From the NCBI RefSeq assembly GCF_030053895.1, contig NZ_CP125781.1:4464001-4528000 (forward strand): DNA of 64,000 nt, given 5' to 3'. Of the stretch, positions 32,245 through 41,311 are shown one piece after another (position 1 is the first letter of the stretch; each line of letters starts with the position of its first letter). Below the pieces are notes generated by a model. It was not told the origin of the DNA. It saw nothing but the letters and a program-made list of their open reading frames with translations, and did not search any database. The stretch comes from Trabulsiella odontotermitis (GTDB lineage: Bacteria > Pseudomonadota > Gammaproteobacteria > Enterobacterales > Enterobacteriaceae). Both the position numbers and the translations under genes were made by a program.

Positions 32245-34563
32245 TTAAAGCGTGATCACCAGTTCATTATGCTCTGGCGTCACCACTGCTCCCCATTCGC
32301 TGTCAGCAACCGCGCCGCCCTGCACCTCTGCCACCTGTGGCACATTGCGCAAGCACAGCGACCAGCCGCGGGCATCACCTTCGCCTTTGACGGTCACGGT
32401 GTTGCCGCAGCGTGTCGCTTTGAGCGTAAAGACAACCTCACCGTTCGCCGCAGGCACCTGGCTTACGGCCTCTGCGCCATCCGCAAGGCTGAACAACTGG
32501 AACGCCGTCCCTTCATGCCAGGCGTAATCCGGCTTCTGGCTGTTATTCCCCAGCGCCAGCAATGTGTTTTCCCGCACATACACCGGCAGGCTGCAGAAAT
32601 CATGCTGCTGTTTCAGCCAGCGACCGCCCTGCACGACATCGTTGTGCCACAGATGCGTCCAGCGTCCTTCCGGCAGGTAAAACTGCACGTCACCCGCTTC
32701 CGAAAAAACCGGCGCGACCAGCACCGCATCGCCAAGCATGTACTGCCTGTCGAGGTAGTCGCAGGCCGGATCGTCCGGGAACTCCAGCATCATGGCGCGC
32801 AACATCGGCGTTCCGCATTCATGGGCCAGCGCGGCCTGACGATACAGGTACGGCATCATCCGGCATTTCAGTTCGGTAAAGTGACGCACCACGTCGCAGG
32901 ATTCATCGTCATATGCCCACGGCACGCGATAAGATTTGCTGCCGTGCAGACGGCTGTGGCTGGAGAGCAGGCCAAACGCGCACCAGCGTTTATAGACATG
33001 TGCCGGAGCGGTGTTTTCGAAACCGCCAATGTCATGGCTCCAGAACCCAAAGCCTGACAGACCAATCGACAGCCCGCCGCGCAGACTTTCCGCCATCGAT
33101 TCATAGTTGGCATAGCAGTCTCCGCCCCAGTGCACCGGAAACTGCTGCGCGCCGACGGACGCCGAGCGGGCAAACAGCACCGCCTCCTGCTCGCCCACCG
33201 TCTCTTTCAGCACGTTCCACACCAGTTCGTTGTAGATGTATGCATAATGATTGTGCATTTTCTGCGGATCGGCACCGTTATGCCACACCACATCGGTAGG
33301 AATGCGCTCGCCAAAATCTGTCTTGAAGCAATCGACGCCGATATCTACCAGCCCTTTCAGCTTAGTGGCGTACCATTCACAGGCTTCCGGGTTGGTGAAA
33401 TCGTAAATCGCCAGCCCTGGTTGCCATTTATCCCACTGCCACAGCGACCCGTCCGGGCGTTTAAGCAGATAGCCCTTCTCTTTTAATTCGTTAAACACCG
33501 GTGATTTCTGTCCGATGTATGGGTTGATCCAGACGCAGATTTTCAGCCCTTTCGCTTTCAGACGGCGGATCATCCCTTCCGGATCCGGGAAGGTCACCGG
33601 ATCCCACTCGAAATCGCACCACTGAAACGCTTTCATCCAGAAACAGTCGAAGTGAAAAACGTGCAGCGACAGGTCACGTTCGGCCATGCCGTCGATGAAG
33701 CTGTTGACCGTCGCTTCGTCATAGTTGGTGGTAAACGAGGTAGTGAGCCACAGGCCAAACGACCACGCAGGCGGTAGCGCCGGGCGCCCCGTCAACTGTG
33801 TGTAGCGGTCAAGCACCGCTTTCGGCGTCGGGCCGTCGATCACGAAATACTCCAGAGACTCCCCTTCGACGCTGAACTGCACCTTTGAGACTTTCTCCGA
33901 GCCGATTTCAAACGACACGCACTCGGGGTGATTCACCAGTACGCCGTAGCCGCGGTTGGTGAGGTAGAACGGGATGTTTTTGTAGGACTGCTCGGTACTG
34001 GTGCCGCCGTCGCGGTTCCAGGTCTCAACCGTCTGGCCGTTGCGCACCAGTGCGGTAAAGCGCTCGCCGAGACCATAGACGGTTTCCCCGACGCTGAGAT
34101 CCAGTCGCTCAAACAGGTAATTGCGCGCGGTGTTGGTGTTCTGGACGTAGCCGTTATTCTTCACCTGACTGCCGGTAATACGCACGCCGTTGCGCAAGAA
34201 ATCCAGCGACCAGCACTCGCCTTTGGTGACGCGAACGCTGAGGTTGCCGCTTTTCAGTTCGGCAAATTCTGCCGTGTTCTGCATTTGCACGTTAACATCT
34301 TTCTGTACGTTCAGCGGATAGTGCGGGCCGTTGTCGATAGCGCCCTGAAAGTGTTCAATGCGTACGCCGACCACACCTTCCTGCGGTGAGAAAAAGCGAA
34401 GGGTGAACAATGGCGTATCCAGTTGCCAGGTCCGTTCCCGGACGTCGCGCGGGGCGGCGTAAACCACCATTTCGTTGCCCTGTTGTTCGACATCGAACAC
34501 CTGGATCGGGTGGATCAGAGTGAGCCCGGGTTGGATCAGCCAGTTTCCATCACTGATTTTCAT
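32245..34563 (-). CDS. yicI: Alpha-xylosidase YicI
   Basis: GH31 alpha-xylosidase, hexameric in E. coli and active on isoprimeverose-type substrates. 772 residues from MKISDGNWLIQPG, equal to E. coli YicI; the longer open frame upstream was rejected. The catalytic nucleophile Asp lies in KTDFGERIPTD (about residue 416) and the acid/base Asp in HWGGDCYANYESM (about 482). Downstream of yicJ in a two-gene yicJI operon. Confidence 0.97.
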   Translation of the reverse strand: MKISDGNWLIQPGLTLIHPIQVFDVEQQGNEMVVYAAPRDVRERTWQLDTPLFTLRFFSPQEGVVGVRIEHFQGAIDNGPHYPLNVQKDVNVQMQNTAEFAELKSGNLSVRVTKGECWSLDFLRNGVRITGSQVKNNGYVQNTNTARNYLFERLDLSVGETVYGLGERFTALVRNGQTVETWNRDGGTSTEQSYKNIPFYLTNRGYGVLVNHPECVSFEIGSEKVSKVQFSVEGESLEYFVIDGPTPKAVLDRYTQLTGRPALPPAWSFGLWLTTSFTTNYDEATVNSFIDGMAERDLSLHVFHFDCFWMKAFQWCDFEWDPVTFPDPEGMIRRLKAKGLKICVWINPYIGQKSPVFNELKEKGYLLKRPDGSLWQWDKWQPGLAIYDFTNPEACEWYATKLKGLVDIGVDCFKTDFGERIPTDVVWHNGADPQKMHNHYAYIYNELVWNVLKETVGEQEAVLFARSASVGAQQFPVHWGGDCYANYESMAESLRGGLSIGLSGFGFWSHDIGGFENTAPAHVYKRWCAFGLLSSHSRLHGSKSYRVPWAYDDESCDVVRHFTELKCRMMPYLYRQAALAHECGTPMLRAMMLEFPDDPACDYLDRQYMLGDAVLVAPVFSEAGDVQFYLPEGRWTHLWHNDVVQGGRWLKQQHDFCSLPVYVRENTLLALGNNSQKPDYAWHEGTAFQLFSLADGAEAVSQVPAANGEVVFTLKATRCGNTVTVKGEGDARGWSLCLRNVPQVAEVQGGAVADSEWGAVVTPEHNELVITL

Positions 34564-34573
34564 CGTTTCATCC

Positions 34574-35962
34574 TCATAGTTCTTTGCTAACCGGTAGCTG
34601 TTCAAATTCCTGTTGATGACGACGTGCACCCTGCGCAAGTTCGCTCATGATCTTCGCCAGATAAGGGGTTTTCAGGGTGTAATAGCGTCTGGCGATCACC
34701 GCGCTCAGCAGATAACACACCGCGGGCACAAGGGTGAACAGCGCAATGATAATGCTGATGGTGGCGCTGTTTTGCGTTTTCGCTGCGGCGTCATAGCCAC
34801 CGCCCGCCAGCATCCAGCCAATCAACGCGCCGCCCAGTGCCAGACCAAGTTTCAGCACAAAGAGGGTGCCAGCGAAGCTGATGCCAGTGAGGCGTTTGCC
34901 GTTACGCCACTCGCCGTAATCGACGGTATCGGACATCATCACCCACTGGATGGGCGTCACCAGCTGGTGCAACACGCCAATGACGAAAATGAACAGGAAC
35001 ATGATGATGTCGTCGTTCATTGGCACAAAGAACATTGCCACGCTTAATACCGCCAGCGCGGCGTTGGTCCACCAGAAGACACTGACTTTGCATTTCCAGT
35101 CAGTCAGTGGCTTCGCCAGCGCCGAGCCAATCAGGTTACCGACGCAATAAGTACCCAGGAAGGCAGTAAACAGCGCGGCATCGCCCATGATCCAGGTGAC
35201 GTAATACATCATCGCCCCACCACGCACACAGACCGCAAGAATATTGAGGATGGTCAGCAGTCCGACGATGCGCCACTGGTCGTTTTGCCAGATATCGCGC
35301 AAATCTTCACGCATGGAAGCGGTACTCGGGGGCACCTGAATACGTTCTTTGGTGGTAAAGAAGCAGAACGCCAGCATCAGGAACGCTACCACGGAGAGCA
35401 CTGCAATCCCGCCCTGAAAACCAAACGCTTTATCCTCGCCGCCAATCAGATTCACCAGCGGCATCATCAGCACGGTAGAGAGCATGCCGCCTGCCGTCGC
35501 CAGCACAAAGCGCCAGGACTGCAGCGAGATGCGCTGTTTCGGGTCATCGGTGATCACGCCGCCCAGCGCGCAATAAGGAATATTGACGATGGTGTAGAGC
35601 AGCGTCAGCAGCGTATAGGTCACGGCGGCGTAAATCAGCTTGCCGTTGTGGGAGAGATCCGGCGAACTGTAAGCCAGCACGCAGACGACGCCAAACGGGA
35701 TGGCGCCAAAAATAATCCACGGACGGAATTTCCCCCAGCGACTGCGGGTGCGGTCGGCAATCAGCCCCATGCACGGGTCTGAGATCGCATCCAGCGCGCG
35801 GGCCAGCAGGAACATAGTGCCGACGAAACCAGCAGGAATACCAAAGATGTCGGTATAGAAAAACATCATGTACAACATGACGTTATCAAAAATGATATGG
35901 CTGGCGGCATCACCCATGCCGTAACCAATCTTCTCTTTGACGGACAATACTTCACGTTTCAT
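34574..35962 (-). CDS. yicJ: GPH-family sugar transporter YicJ
   Basis: Putative glycoside:cation symporter (MelB/XynP family) with about 12 membrane segments. 462 residues starting MKREVLSVKEKIGYGMGDAA. The GPH motif RARALDAISDPCMGLIADRTRSRWGKFRPWI is near residues 48-80, followed by the usual loop. Ten base pairs from yicI, so co-transcribed, consistent with import of an alpha-xyloside. Confidence 0.95.
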   Translation of the reverse strand: MKREVLSVKEKIGYGMGDAASHIIFDNVMLYMMFFYTDIFGIPAGFVGTMFLLARALDAISDPCMGLIADRTRSRWGKFRPWIIFGAIPFGVVCVLAYSSPDLSHNGKLIYAAVTYTLLTLLYTIVNIPYCALGGVITDDPKQRISLQSWRFVLATAGGMLSTVLMMPLVNLIGGEDKAFGFQGGIAVLSVVAFLMLAFCFFTTKERIQVPPSTASMREDLRDIWQNDQWRIVGLLTILNILAVCVRGGAMMYYVTWIMGDAALFTAFLGTYCVGNLIGSALAKPLTDWKCKVSVFWWTNAALAVLSVAMFFVPMNDDIIMFLFIFVIGVLHQLVTPIQWVMMSDTVDYGEWRNGKRLTGISFAGTLFVLKLGLALGGALIGWMLAGGGYDAAAKTQNSATISIIIALFTLVPAVCYLLSAVIARRYYTLKTPYLAKIMSELAQGARRHQQEFEQLPVSKEL

Positions 35963-36215
35963 TTTCTCATCCTTTTGCGCCTGAAGAGGGCATTGAAACC
36001 GGTTACGGGATTTTTAAACCATCGTTCCGGGCGCGGGTATTCCAAAATCTGGTTATCAATTTACGTTTCTTGCTTTCTGTGATCGCGGTCGGACGGAAGA
36101 GTGTGTGAAAATGTAACTAGCGGATTTTATGAGGGTTTATGCAAAACGGATTATCGCAGGGCAAAATGATGCGAAAAAAGTTCATGAAGTGATGTGGTAA
36201 ATGCCTGAAAGTAGC

Positions 36216-36221
36216 TATAAT
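36216..36221 (+). promoter_or_regulatory. Probable selC promoter -10
   Basis: TATAAT followed by GCGCC, with start about 30 bp before the tRNA, fits the strong promoter of selC. The -35 (around 36193, TGTGGT) is poor. Confidence 0.5.
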
Positions 36222-36252
36222 GCGCCCCGCCTCCATGTAGCAATGCAGGCGC

Positions 36253-36347
36253 GGAAGATCGTCGTCTCCGGTGAGGCGGCTGGACTTCAAATCCAGTTGG
36301 GGCCGCCAGCGGTCCCGGGCAGGTTCGACTCCTGTGATCTTCCGCCA
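36253..36347 (+). tRNA. selC: tRNA-Sec (TCA), selC
   Basis: A 95-nt selenocysteine tRNA with the extended acceptor/variable arms, GGAAGATCGTCGTCTCCGG start, anticodon loop ACTTCAAA, and encoded GCCA end. It is the established integration hotspot of pathogenicity islands such as LEE and SPI-3, and island material follows here. Confidence 0.98.
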
Positions 36348-37364
36348 AAATGTCTTGTTTTGTACTCTCCTTGCGACAACAAATACCCTTTAGAATCCCC
36401 TCACTCTGGCATACTACGTGTCGGCGAGAATTTTATTATCATCAGCGCGGAGGCAAATATGGCAACTGAACACTTAACCCAATCCCCGACGGGTGAATTT
36501 GTGATGTTTGCCAGTACCGATGGAAAAGTACGCGTTGAATGCCGTTTTGAAAACGAGACGTTATGGCTCTCTCAGGCAATGATTTGCGAGCTTTACGGTA
36601 AAGCTAAAGCGACCATCAGCGGACACATCAAAAATATCTTTGAAGAAGGTGAACTGGTCGAAAATTCAGTTGTTCGGTTTTACCGAACAACTGCCAGCGA
36701 TGGAAAAAATTACCAGGTTCAATACTTTAACCTGCCATTAATACTCGCTGTTGGTTACCGCGTTCGCTCCACCCGAGGAACACAATTCCGTCAGTGGGCA
36801 ACCCAAACGCTCCAGGAATACCTGATCAAAGGTTTCGTGATGGACGATGAGCGGCTGAAAAATCCGCCTGTGGGTTCGTCGACTGTACCTGACTATTTCG
36901 ATGAGATGCTCGAACGCATCCGTGATATTCGCGCCAGCGAGCGACGGGTTTATTTGCGGGTTCGGGAGATCTTCGCGTTAGCTGCCGACTATCAACCATC
37001 GCTGAAAGAAACAACACAGTTTTTTCAAGCCATTCAGAACAAGCTACATTTCGCCTGCACTGGTCACACCGCTGCTGAACTCATTCATAGCCGGGCGAAC
37101 GCCAGCAAGCCGCAAATGGGACTGACCAGCTATAAAGGCGAAGAAGTGCGCAAAAGTGATGTGACTGTAGCGAAAAACTACCTTAACCAGGATGAGGTCA
37201 GTGAGCTTAACCGCGTGGTTAACATGTGGCTGGATTTTGCCGAAGATCAGGCCCGGCGCCGTCAGCAAGTATTTCTGCGTGACTGGCAGGATAAGCTTGA
37301 TCAGTTCCTGCAATTTAACGACCGCGACGTCCTGCAGGGTGCAGGCACAGTCAGTAAGAAAATG

Positions 37365-37368
37365 GCGG
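37365..37368. repeat. Target-site duplication, left copy (GCGG)
   Basis: GCGG directly before the left IS end, matched by GCGG at 38576-38579 directly after the right IS end. This proves insertion into rhuM at that exact point. Confidence 0.9.
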
Positions 37369-37447
37369 TGTAACCATCCCCGTAAACCGGCCCATTCACT
37401 TTTAGAGATCTTCCGACATACTGATTATGTTCCCGGAGGAGATCGCC

Positions 37448-37714
37448 ATGCGTAAAGCCCGATTCACCGAACACCAGATCATTGCCGTTCTGAAGTCCGT
37501 CGAAGCCGGACGTACCGTCAAGGATGTCTGCCGTGAAGCCGGTATTTCTGAGGCCAGCTATTACAACTGGAAAGCGAAGTATGGCGGTATGGAAGCCTCT
37601 GATATCAAAAAGATGAAGGATCTTGAGGACGAAAACCGCCGGCTGAAACAAATGTTTGCTGACCTGAGTCTGGAAAATCGTGCGTTAAAAGACGTCATCG
37701 AAAAAAAGCTTTAA
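37448..37714 (+). CDS. IS3-family transposase OrfA
   Basis: 88 residues from MRKARFTEHQIIAVLKSVEAG, with GGAGGAGATCGCC just upstream. A helix-turn-helix (residues about 15-50, VKDVCREAGISEASYYNWKAKYGG) is followed by a leucine-zipper-like stretch (KMKDLEDENRRLKQMFADLSLENRALKDVI). It recognizes the IS ends. At its 3' end the heptamer AAAAAAG (37702-37708) fits a -1 slippery site reading into orfB. Confidence 0.92.
   Translation: MRKARFTEHQIIAVLKSVEAGRTVKDVCREAGISEASYYNWKAKYGGMEASDIKKMKDLEDENRRLKQMFADLSLENRALKDVIEKKL
37702..37708 (+). promoter_or_regulatory. Probable -1 frameshift site (A AAA AAG)
   Basis: In the orfA frame the bases read A AAA AAG, the canonical X XXY YYZ heptamer. Shifting by -1 opens KALKSAIKREL and then runs without a stop into MSIRRACRM of orfB, giving the OrfAB transposase fusion. 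The TAA of orfA follows four bases later. Confidence 0.75.
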
Positions 37715-37764
37715 AATCAGCGATAAAACGTGAGCTCGTCAACTATCTGACTGCCCAGTTTGCG

Positions 37765-38559
37765 ATGAGCATACGCCGGGCATGCAGGATGTTATCGCTG
37801 AGCAGGACGGTATTTCGTTACCAGCCGGATACACGGCGTGATGAGCCAGTGATTGTGGCGCTGACTGTAGCGGCTGAGCGCTATCCACGGTATGGATTTA
37901 ATAAACTTTTTCAGATACTTCGCAGACAAGGCAATCCCTGGAACCATAAAAGAGTCCACCGGATTTACTGCCTGCTGAAACTGAATTTTCGCCGTAAAGG
38001 AAAGCAGCGTTTGCCGGTACGTAACCCGTCACCACTGGCAACGCCGGAAGCACTTAACCAGAGCTGGTCGATAGACTTTATGCATGATGCTTTGGTCTGC
38101 GGCAGACGGTTCCGGACCTTCAATGTGGTTGATGACTTTAACCGCGAGGCCCTCGCAATAGAAATCGATCTGAATATCCCGGCACAACGGGTGGTCCGGG
38201 TGCTGGACAGGATCGTGGCAAACCGGGGTTATCCGCTGAAACTGCGGATGGACAACGGCCCGGAACTCATTTCGCTGACGCTGGCGCAATGGGCAGAAGA
38301 GCATGGTGTGGCACTGGAATTTATTAAACCAGGCAAACCAACACAGAATGCGTTTATCGAACGTTTTAACCGGACCTACCGGACAGAAATACTGGATTTT
38401 TACCTGTTCAGGACACTGAATGAAGCACGGGAAATAACAGAGCGCTGGCTGACGGAATATAACAGTGAGCGACCTCATGAATCCCTGAATAACCTGACGC
38501 CGGAAGAGTACCGGCTGATGGCTGAAAAACCGGAAATCTCAAAAAGTGCGTGGAACTAA
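37765..38559 (+). CDS. IS3-family transposase OrfB (DDE integrase core)
   Basis: 264 residues from the first ATG, but the same frame stays open upstream as far as the orfA slippery site, so the working product is probably the OrfAB fusion. The integrase (rve) core has the three acidic residues: D in WSIDFMHD (about residue 104), D in RMDNGPELI (about 165), and E in NAFIERFNRTYR (about 200). The stop lies inside the right inverted repeat. Confidence 0.92.
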   Translation: MSIRRACRMLSLSRTVFRYQPDTRRDEPVIVALTVAAERYPRYGFNKLFQILRRQGNPWNHKRVHRIYCLLKLNFRRKGKQRLPVRNPSPLATPEALNQSWSIDFMHDALVCGRRFRTFNVVDDFNREALAIEIDLNIPAQRVVRVLDRIVANRGYPLKLRMDNGPELISLTLAQWAEEHGVALEFIKPGKPTQNAFIERFNRTYRTEILDFYLFRTLNEAREITERWLTEYNSERPHESLNNLTPEEYRLMAEKPEISKSAWN

Positions 38560-38699
38560 AACGGGTGTGCTTACAGCGGATGAAAAAGCGCAGGCGGAAT
38601 ATGTTCAGTTTGCCGAGCAACAGCGACGCTTAAAAGAAGCCGAGGGAGAGAAGAATATTGCGGGGTTGCTGCAGTGGGATAAAAAGACTAATAAATAGC

Positions 38700-39190
38700 T
38701 TTGGATGACGGCGCTCTTTGTAAGCAAAATCATTTGGAGGTATATTCATTTACCCAACATAAAATACAAATAATAAATCAAGTAGCTAACTATCGAATAT
38801 GACGCCTAAGCACACAAAAGATAATTTGCTTTTACTTTACTCAAGTAAATATTAATAATATGATACTCTGGCAAAGCAAAGCGTCAAAATTTTTTTGTAC
38901 TTAGCGGTCAGTAAAGCAGGTAGAGAACGTTGGTTGTTATAGAATAAAAGATACTCTTGTGAGTCGCCACGTAAGCATTCAAATAACCACGAATAAAATC
39001 CTTTAGAAGTTACAGAAAACTCATTTATTAAAATCAAAATAATGCCACAAGTTATTTATTAATATTTCTTAACCATGCAGAATGTCTTACTTAGCTACGT
39101 TCTTAACTCCTCATTAGATAATGTTCCAGCATGTGATACCTGTCACTTTATTTTTCTTCTTTACCTATAATTATGATAATACCTTAATAC
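38700..39190. other. AT-rich intergenic region between rhuM and the 607-codon gene
   Basis: About 490 bp, strongly AT-rich, without a convincing gene. One weak 61-codon frame on the minus strand (38852-39037) has no ribosome site and is not supported. TATAAT at 39166-39171 could be the -10 of the next gene. I see no repeats or tRNA fragments. Confidence 0.6.
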
Positions 39191-41014
39191 ATGGAGTATA
39201 TTGAGATCATCATGCATGATATTCAAAAGGAACATCTTTCTCCTTTTTTGTCTATACTAGTTGGTGTAAACATCGGGAGAGACACGATCAAACCGCTGCA
39301 TGAAAAAATCATGCTGCTAATTGATACAAAAATCAATAAACCGGGAACTATAAATCTGTATCCAACTTCTTTTGAATCAATTGAAAATGCTGAAGTCGCA
39401 ATCACACCTTACTCTTTCAAAAAGAAACCTAGCTGGACTATCAGGAATAATATTCATGATGAAGAAAATCATATTGCACTAACTTTTTTGTCTGGTAAAC
39501 ATATGGCTTTTTATTTTTCAGAAACAGGCATGAAAGACTCCGTTAGAGAGTACTTTAAAAGCTCATCGTTACTAGGGATACATCCTGTTGATATATCATA
39601 CCTTAATTATCTTTTTATCAATGAGGATAATATAAAAATGCTATGGCTTTTAGGTATCCATGGCAAAAACAATGTTAAAGCTGATTCAAAAGTTTTAGGA
39701 GGAAATAGTGTCGCCGATTCCCTTGACCCTCTTGAAGATCAATCATATATGATGTCTGCCGTCAGAACTGAAATTGGCAATAAGAATAAAACCATTGGGT
39801 TAAATCCATTTAAATCATCTATTTGGAGAGGACCTTGTCAAGATTGGAATGCTTTTGAAAATAATGTGTCCGAAATACTAGACACATTAAATTCAAATAG
39901 CAAATCCAATCATAACCCTATTGGAATATTAGCTAACCCGATTAATGATCTTAGTAATGTGAAAGATGCATATGACTTTACCATTTTAGACCCAGAATTA
40001 ATTCCTTTTGAAGTTAGCCCACATAAATTAGATTTACTAAGAATTCTAAAAAACAAATACACTACCGAAATATCATATTATTATAACACTTCATTTACAT
40101 TAAAGGTTTATTTCGAAGAGACATTATGTGGAGATATCACAGTAAAACTTATAATGAAAGATTATGAAATTTCCTTTGATATTATCAGCAAAAATTACAC
40201 AGGCAAAAATAGAAAAATATTAGATACATTTTCGAAAATTTTCAAACATCCTGATTTTATTAAATGTTGGTATGAGTCTGGACATGCTGTAGTAAATTCT
40301 TGGGTATTTCAAAACGATTATAAAGATGTCTTTTACAATGATTTTATATGGGCTGATTTTGAAAATTATAACATCTGTAAAGAAAAACCGTTGGTTTCAG
40401 AAAAATTAGATCTCCAAAAAATAGGTTTGCAAGATTCACTCTTTTGCTGGGTGAAAAATCGTTGGAATAGTCGTTGGTTAGTAGGAGAAAAATTTAACAC
40501 AACAGAAACGCCTCAAGGCTGGTTATATTGCGATGATGGGGCTGGGGAGAAAGCTGATTTCATACATATCGATGACTTTGAAAACCAAACAATAATCTCT
40601 TTAATACATGTGAAAGCTGCTAATAGCAGTAATTTGACAAGGAGGATTTCTGTCGGAGCTCATGAAATTGTCTTAAGTCAAGCCATTAAAAATTTGAGAT
40701 ACGCAAACAGGAAAAATCTTCTTCAAGATCTAACTGAAAGAGCAACAAACGCAAAGAATAAAATGTGTTGGCACAATAATAAATTGATAAACTACAATGA
40801 TTTCTTGGGGAAATTATCAAGGATAAAAACAAATCCTAACTCAATAAAAACTCGAGTAATTATAATTCAACCACACACGATTAAAAGCTATTATAACAAT
40901 CTGAATAATAACAGTAATATAAAAAAACAACTAGATGTCCTATTAGTGAGCACAGACAATGCTATAAAATCCTCAGGAGCAGAGTTTCATATAATAGGAT
41001 TTAGTGACAGTTAA
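39191..41014 (+). CDS. Unknown AT-rich protein with a nuclease-like C-terminal motif
   Basis: 607 residues if it starts at 39191. An alternative ATG at 39212 has a closer GAGA site and may be the real start. No signal peptide or clear membrane segment. Base composition is about one-third GC, far below its neighbours, which indicates horizontal transfer. The N-terminal 430 residues are unrecognized. Near residues 447-500 there is CDDGAGEKADFI, then LIHVKAA, then GAHEIVLSQAIKNLR. This D-E-x-D...HxK pattern with a following E-V-x-x-QA-like helix resembles, from memory, the C-terminal nuclease-like domain of some helicase-type phage-defence proteins. Function unproven; a defence role is inferred from motif, composition and position in the selC island. 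Confidence 0.6.
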   Translation: MEYIEIIMHDIQKEHLSPFLSILVGVNIGRDTIKPLHEKIMLLIDTKINKPGTINLYPTSFESIENAEVAITPYSFKKKPSWTIRNNIHDEENHIALTFLSGKHMAFYFSETGMKDSVREYFKSSSLLGIHPVDISYLNYLFINEDNIKMLWLLGIHGKNNVKADSKVLGGNSVADSLDPLEDQSYMMSAVRTEIGNKNKTIGLNPFKSSIWRGPCQDWNAFENNVSEILDTLNSNSKSNHNPIGILANPINDLSNVKDAYDFTILDPELIPFEVSPHKLDLLRILKNKYTTEISYYYNTSFTLKVYFEETLCGDITVKLIMKDYEISFDIISKNYTGKNRKILDTFSKIFKHPDFIKCWYESGHAVVNSWVFQNDYKDVFYNDFIWADFENYNICKEKPLVSEKLDLQKIGLQDSLFCWVKNRWNSRWLVGEKFNTTETPQGWLYCDDGAGEKADFIHIDDFENQTIISLIHVKAANSSNLTRRISVGAHEIVLSQAIKNLRYANRKNLLQDLTERATNAKNKMCWHNNKLINYNDFLGKLSRIKTNPNSIKTRVIIIQPHTIKSYYNNLNNNSNIKKQLDVLLVSTDNAIKSSGAEFHIIGFSDS

Positions 41015-41030
41015 AATTAATAGAGCATTA

Positions 41031-41222
41031 TTAGCCTTTTGGTATAATACCCTTACTTCGTAATTTTTCTCTCGCCAGTTCCTTCAACCAACTGGCGAGA
41101 CTCACCCCTTCTTCAGCTGCCACAGCATCCAGCTGCTCTTTCAATGCCGGATCAATGCGCATTTTAAACTGCGGTGACTGACCGCCGCCTTTTGGTTTTT
41201 TTTCACGCGCTATGATTGACAT
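41031..41222 (-). CDS. Ribbon-helix-helix protein (putative antitoxin)
   Basis: 63 residues from MSIIAREKKPKGGG; this ATG has AAAGGAGG about 12 bp upstream, while the longer frame from 41294 runs through a hairpin region. It has an Arc/MetJ-like fold, with QFKMRIDPALKEQLDAVAAEEGVSLASWLKELAREKL as the strand-helix-helix. Divergent from the SymE-like gene with an overlapping 5' region. It may be an antitoxin or regulator of that toxin, which is inference. Confidence 0.65.
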   Translation of the reverse strand: MSIIAREKKPKGGGQSPQFKMRIDPALKEQLDAVAAEEGVSLASWLKELAREKLRSKGIIPKG

Positions 41223-41248
41223 GGGGCCACCTAACCTCCTTTCTAGCA

Positions 41249-41281
41249 ACGCTTCGATGTGCTGCAACACAACCGAAGCGT
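41249..41281. repeat. Hairpin in the shared leader of the RHH and SymE-like genes
   Basis: ACGCTTCG and CGAAGCGT flank a 17-base centre that itself has ATGTG/CACA complementarity. It lies in the 5' regions of both divergent genes, about 30 bp before the SymE-like ATG. It could shape an antisense RNA (as SymR does in E. coli) or be a protein operator. Confidence 0.5.
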
Positions 41282-41311
41282 CTAACCGCACCAACTATCA
41301 AGGAGTTGATT

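Larger units (their letters stand above)
37369..38575 (+). mobile_element. IS3-family insertion sequence, 1,207 bp
   Basis: Bounded by imperfect inverted repeats beginning TGTAACCATCCCCGT (left) and TGTAAGCACACCCGT (right, reversed). A further shared block CACTTTT(A/T)GAGAT lies about 30 bp in. Flanked by 4-bp GCGG duplications. It carries orfA and orfB of IS3 organization with a slippery A-run between. The 4-bp duplication and protein style fit the IS407-like branch, but I cannot name the element. Confidence 0.93.
36459..38698 (+). pseudogene. rhuM: rhuM-like gene split by an IS element
   Basis: RhuM/virulence-RhuM family protein of SPI-3-like islands, found here directly after selC. The ATG at 36459 follows GGAGGCAAAT. 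The frame is intact to 37368, is interrupted by the IS, and resumes at 38580 with EKAQAEYVQFAEQQRRLKEA to the TAG at 38698. Removing the IS and one 4-bp duplicate restores one 342-residue frame (SKKMAD-EKAQAEY junction). The N-terminal part carries the family's DNA-binding-like region (LWLSQAMICELYGKAKATISGHIKN, about residues 35-60). The left fragment could still make about 305 residues, ending in IS sequence. Confidence 0.9.

Noticed and set aside
37400..37416. GATCTTCCG in the IS matches the end of selC (GATCTTCCGCCA) and might look like an att repeat
   Set aside because: Only nine bases, inside the IS, and the IS ends are defined elsewhere by the GCGG duplication.
38852..39037. 61-codon minus-strand frame in the AT-rich gap after rhuM
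   Set aside because: No ribosome site, no recognizable motif, and AT-rich DNA yields such frames by chance.
41223..41294. Longer 87-codon version of the ribbon-helix-helix gene starting at 41294
   Set aside because: The extra part runs through the hairpin region; the ATG at 41222 has a good AAAGGAGG.
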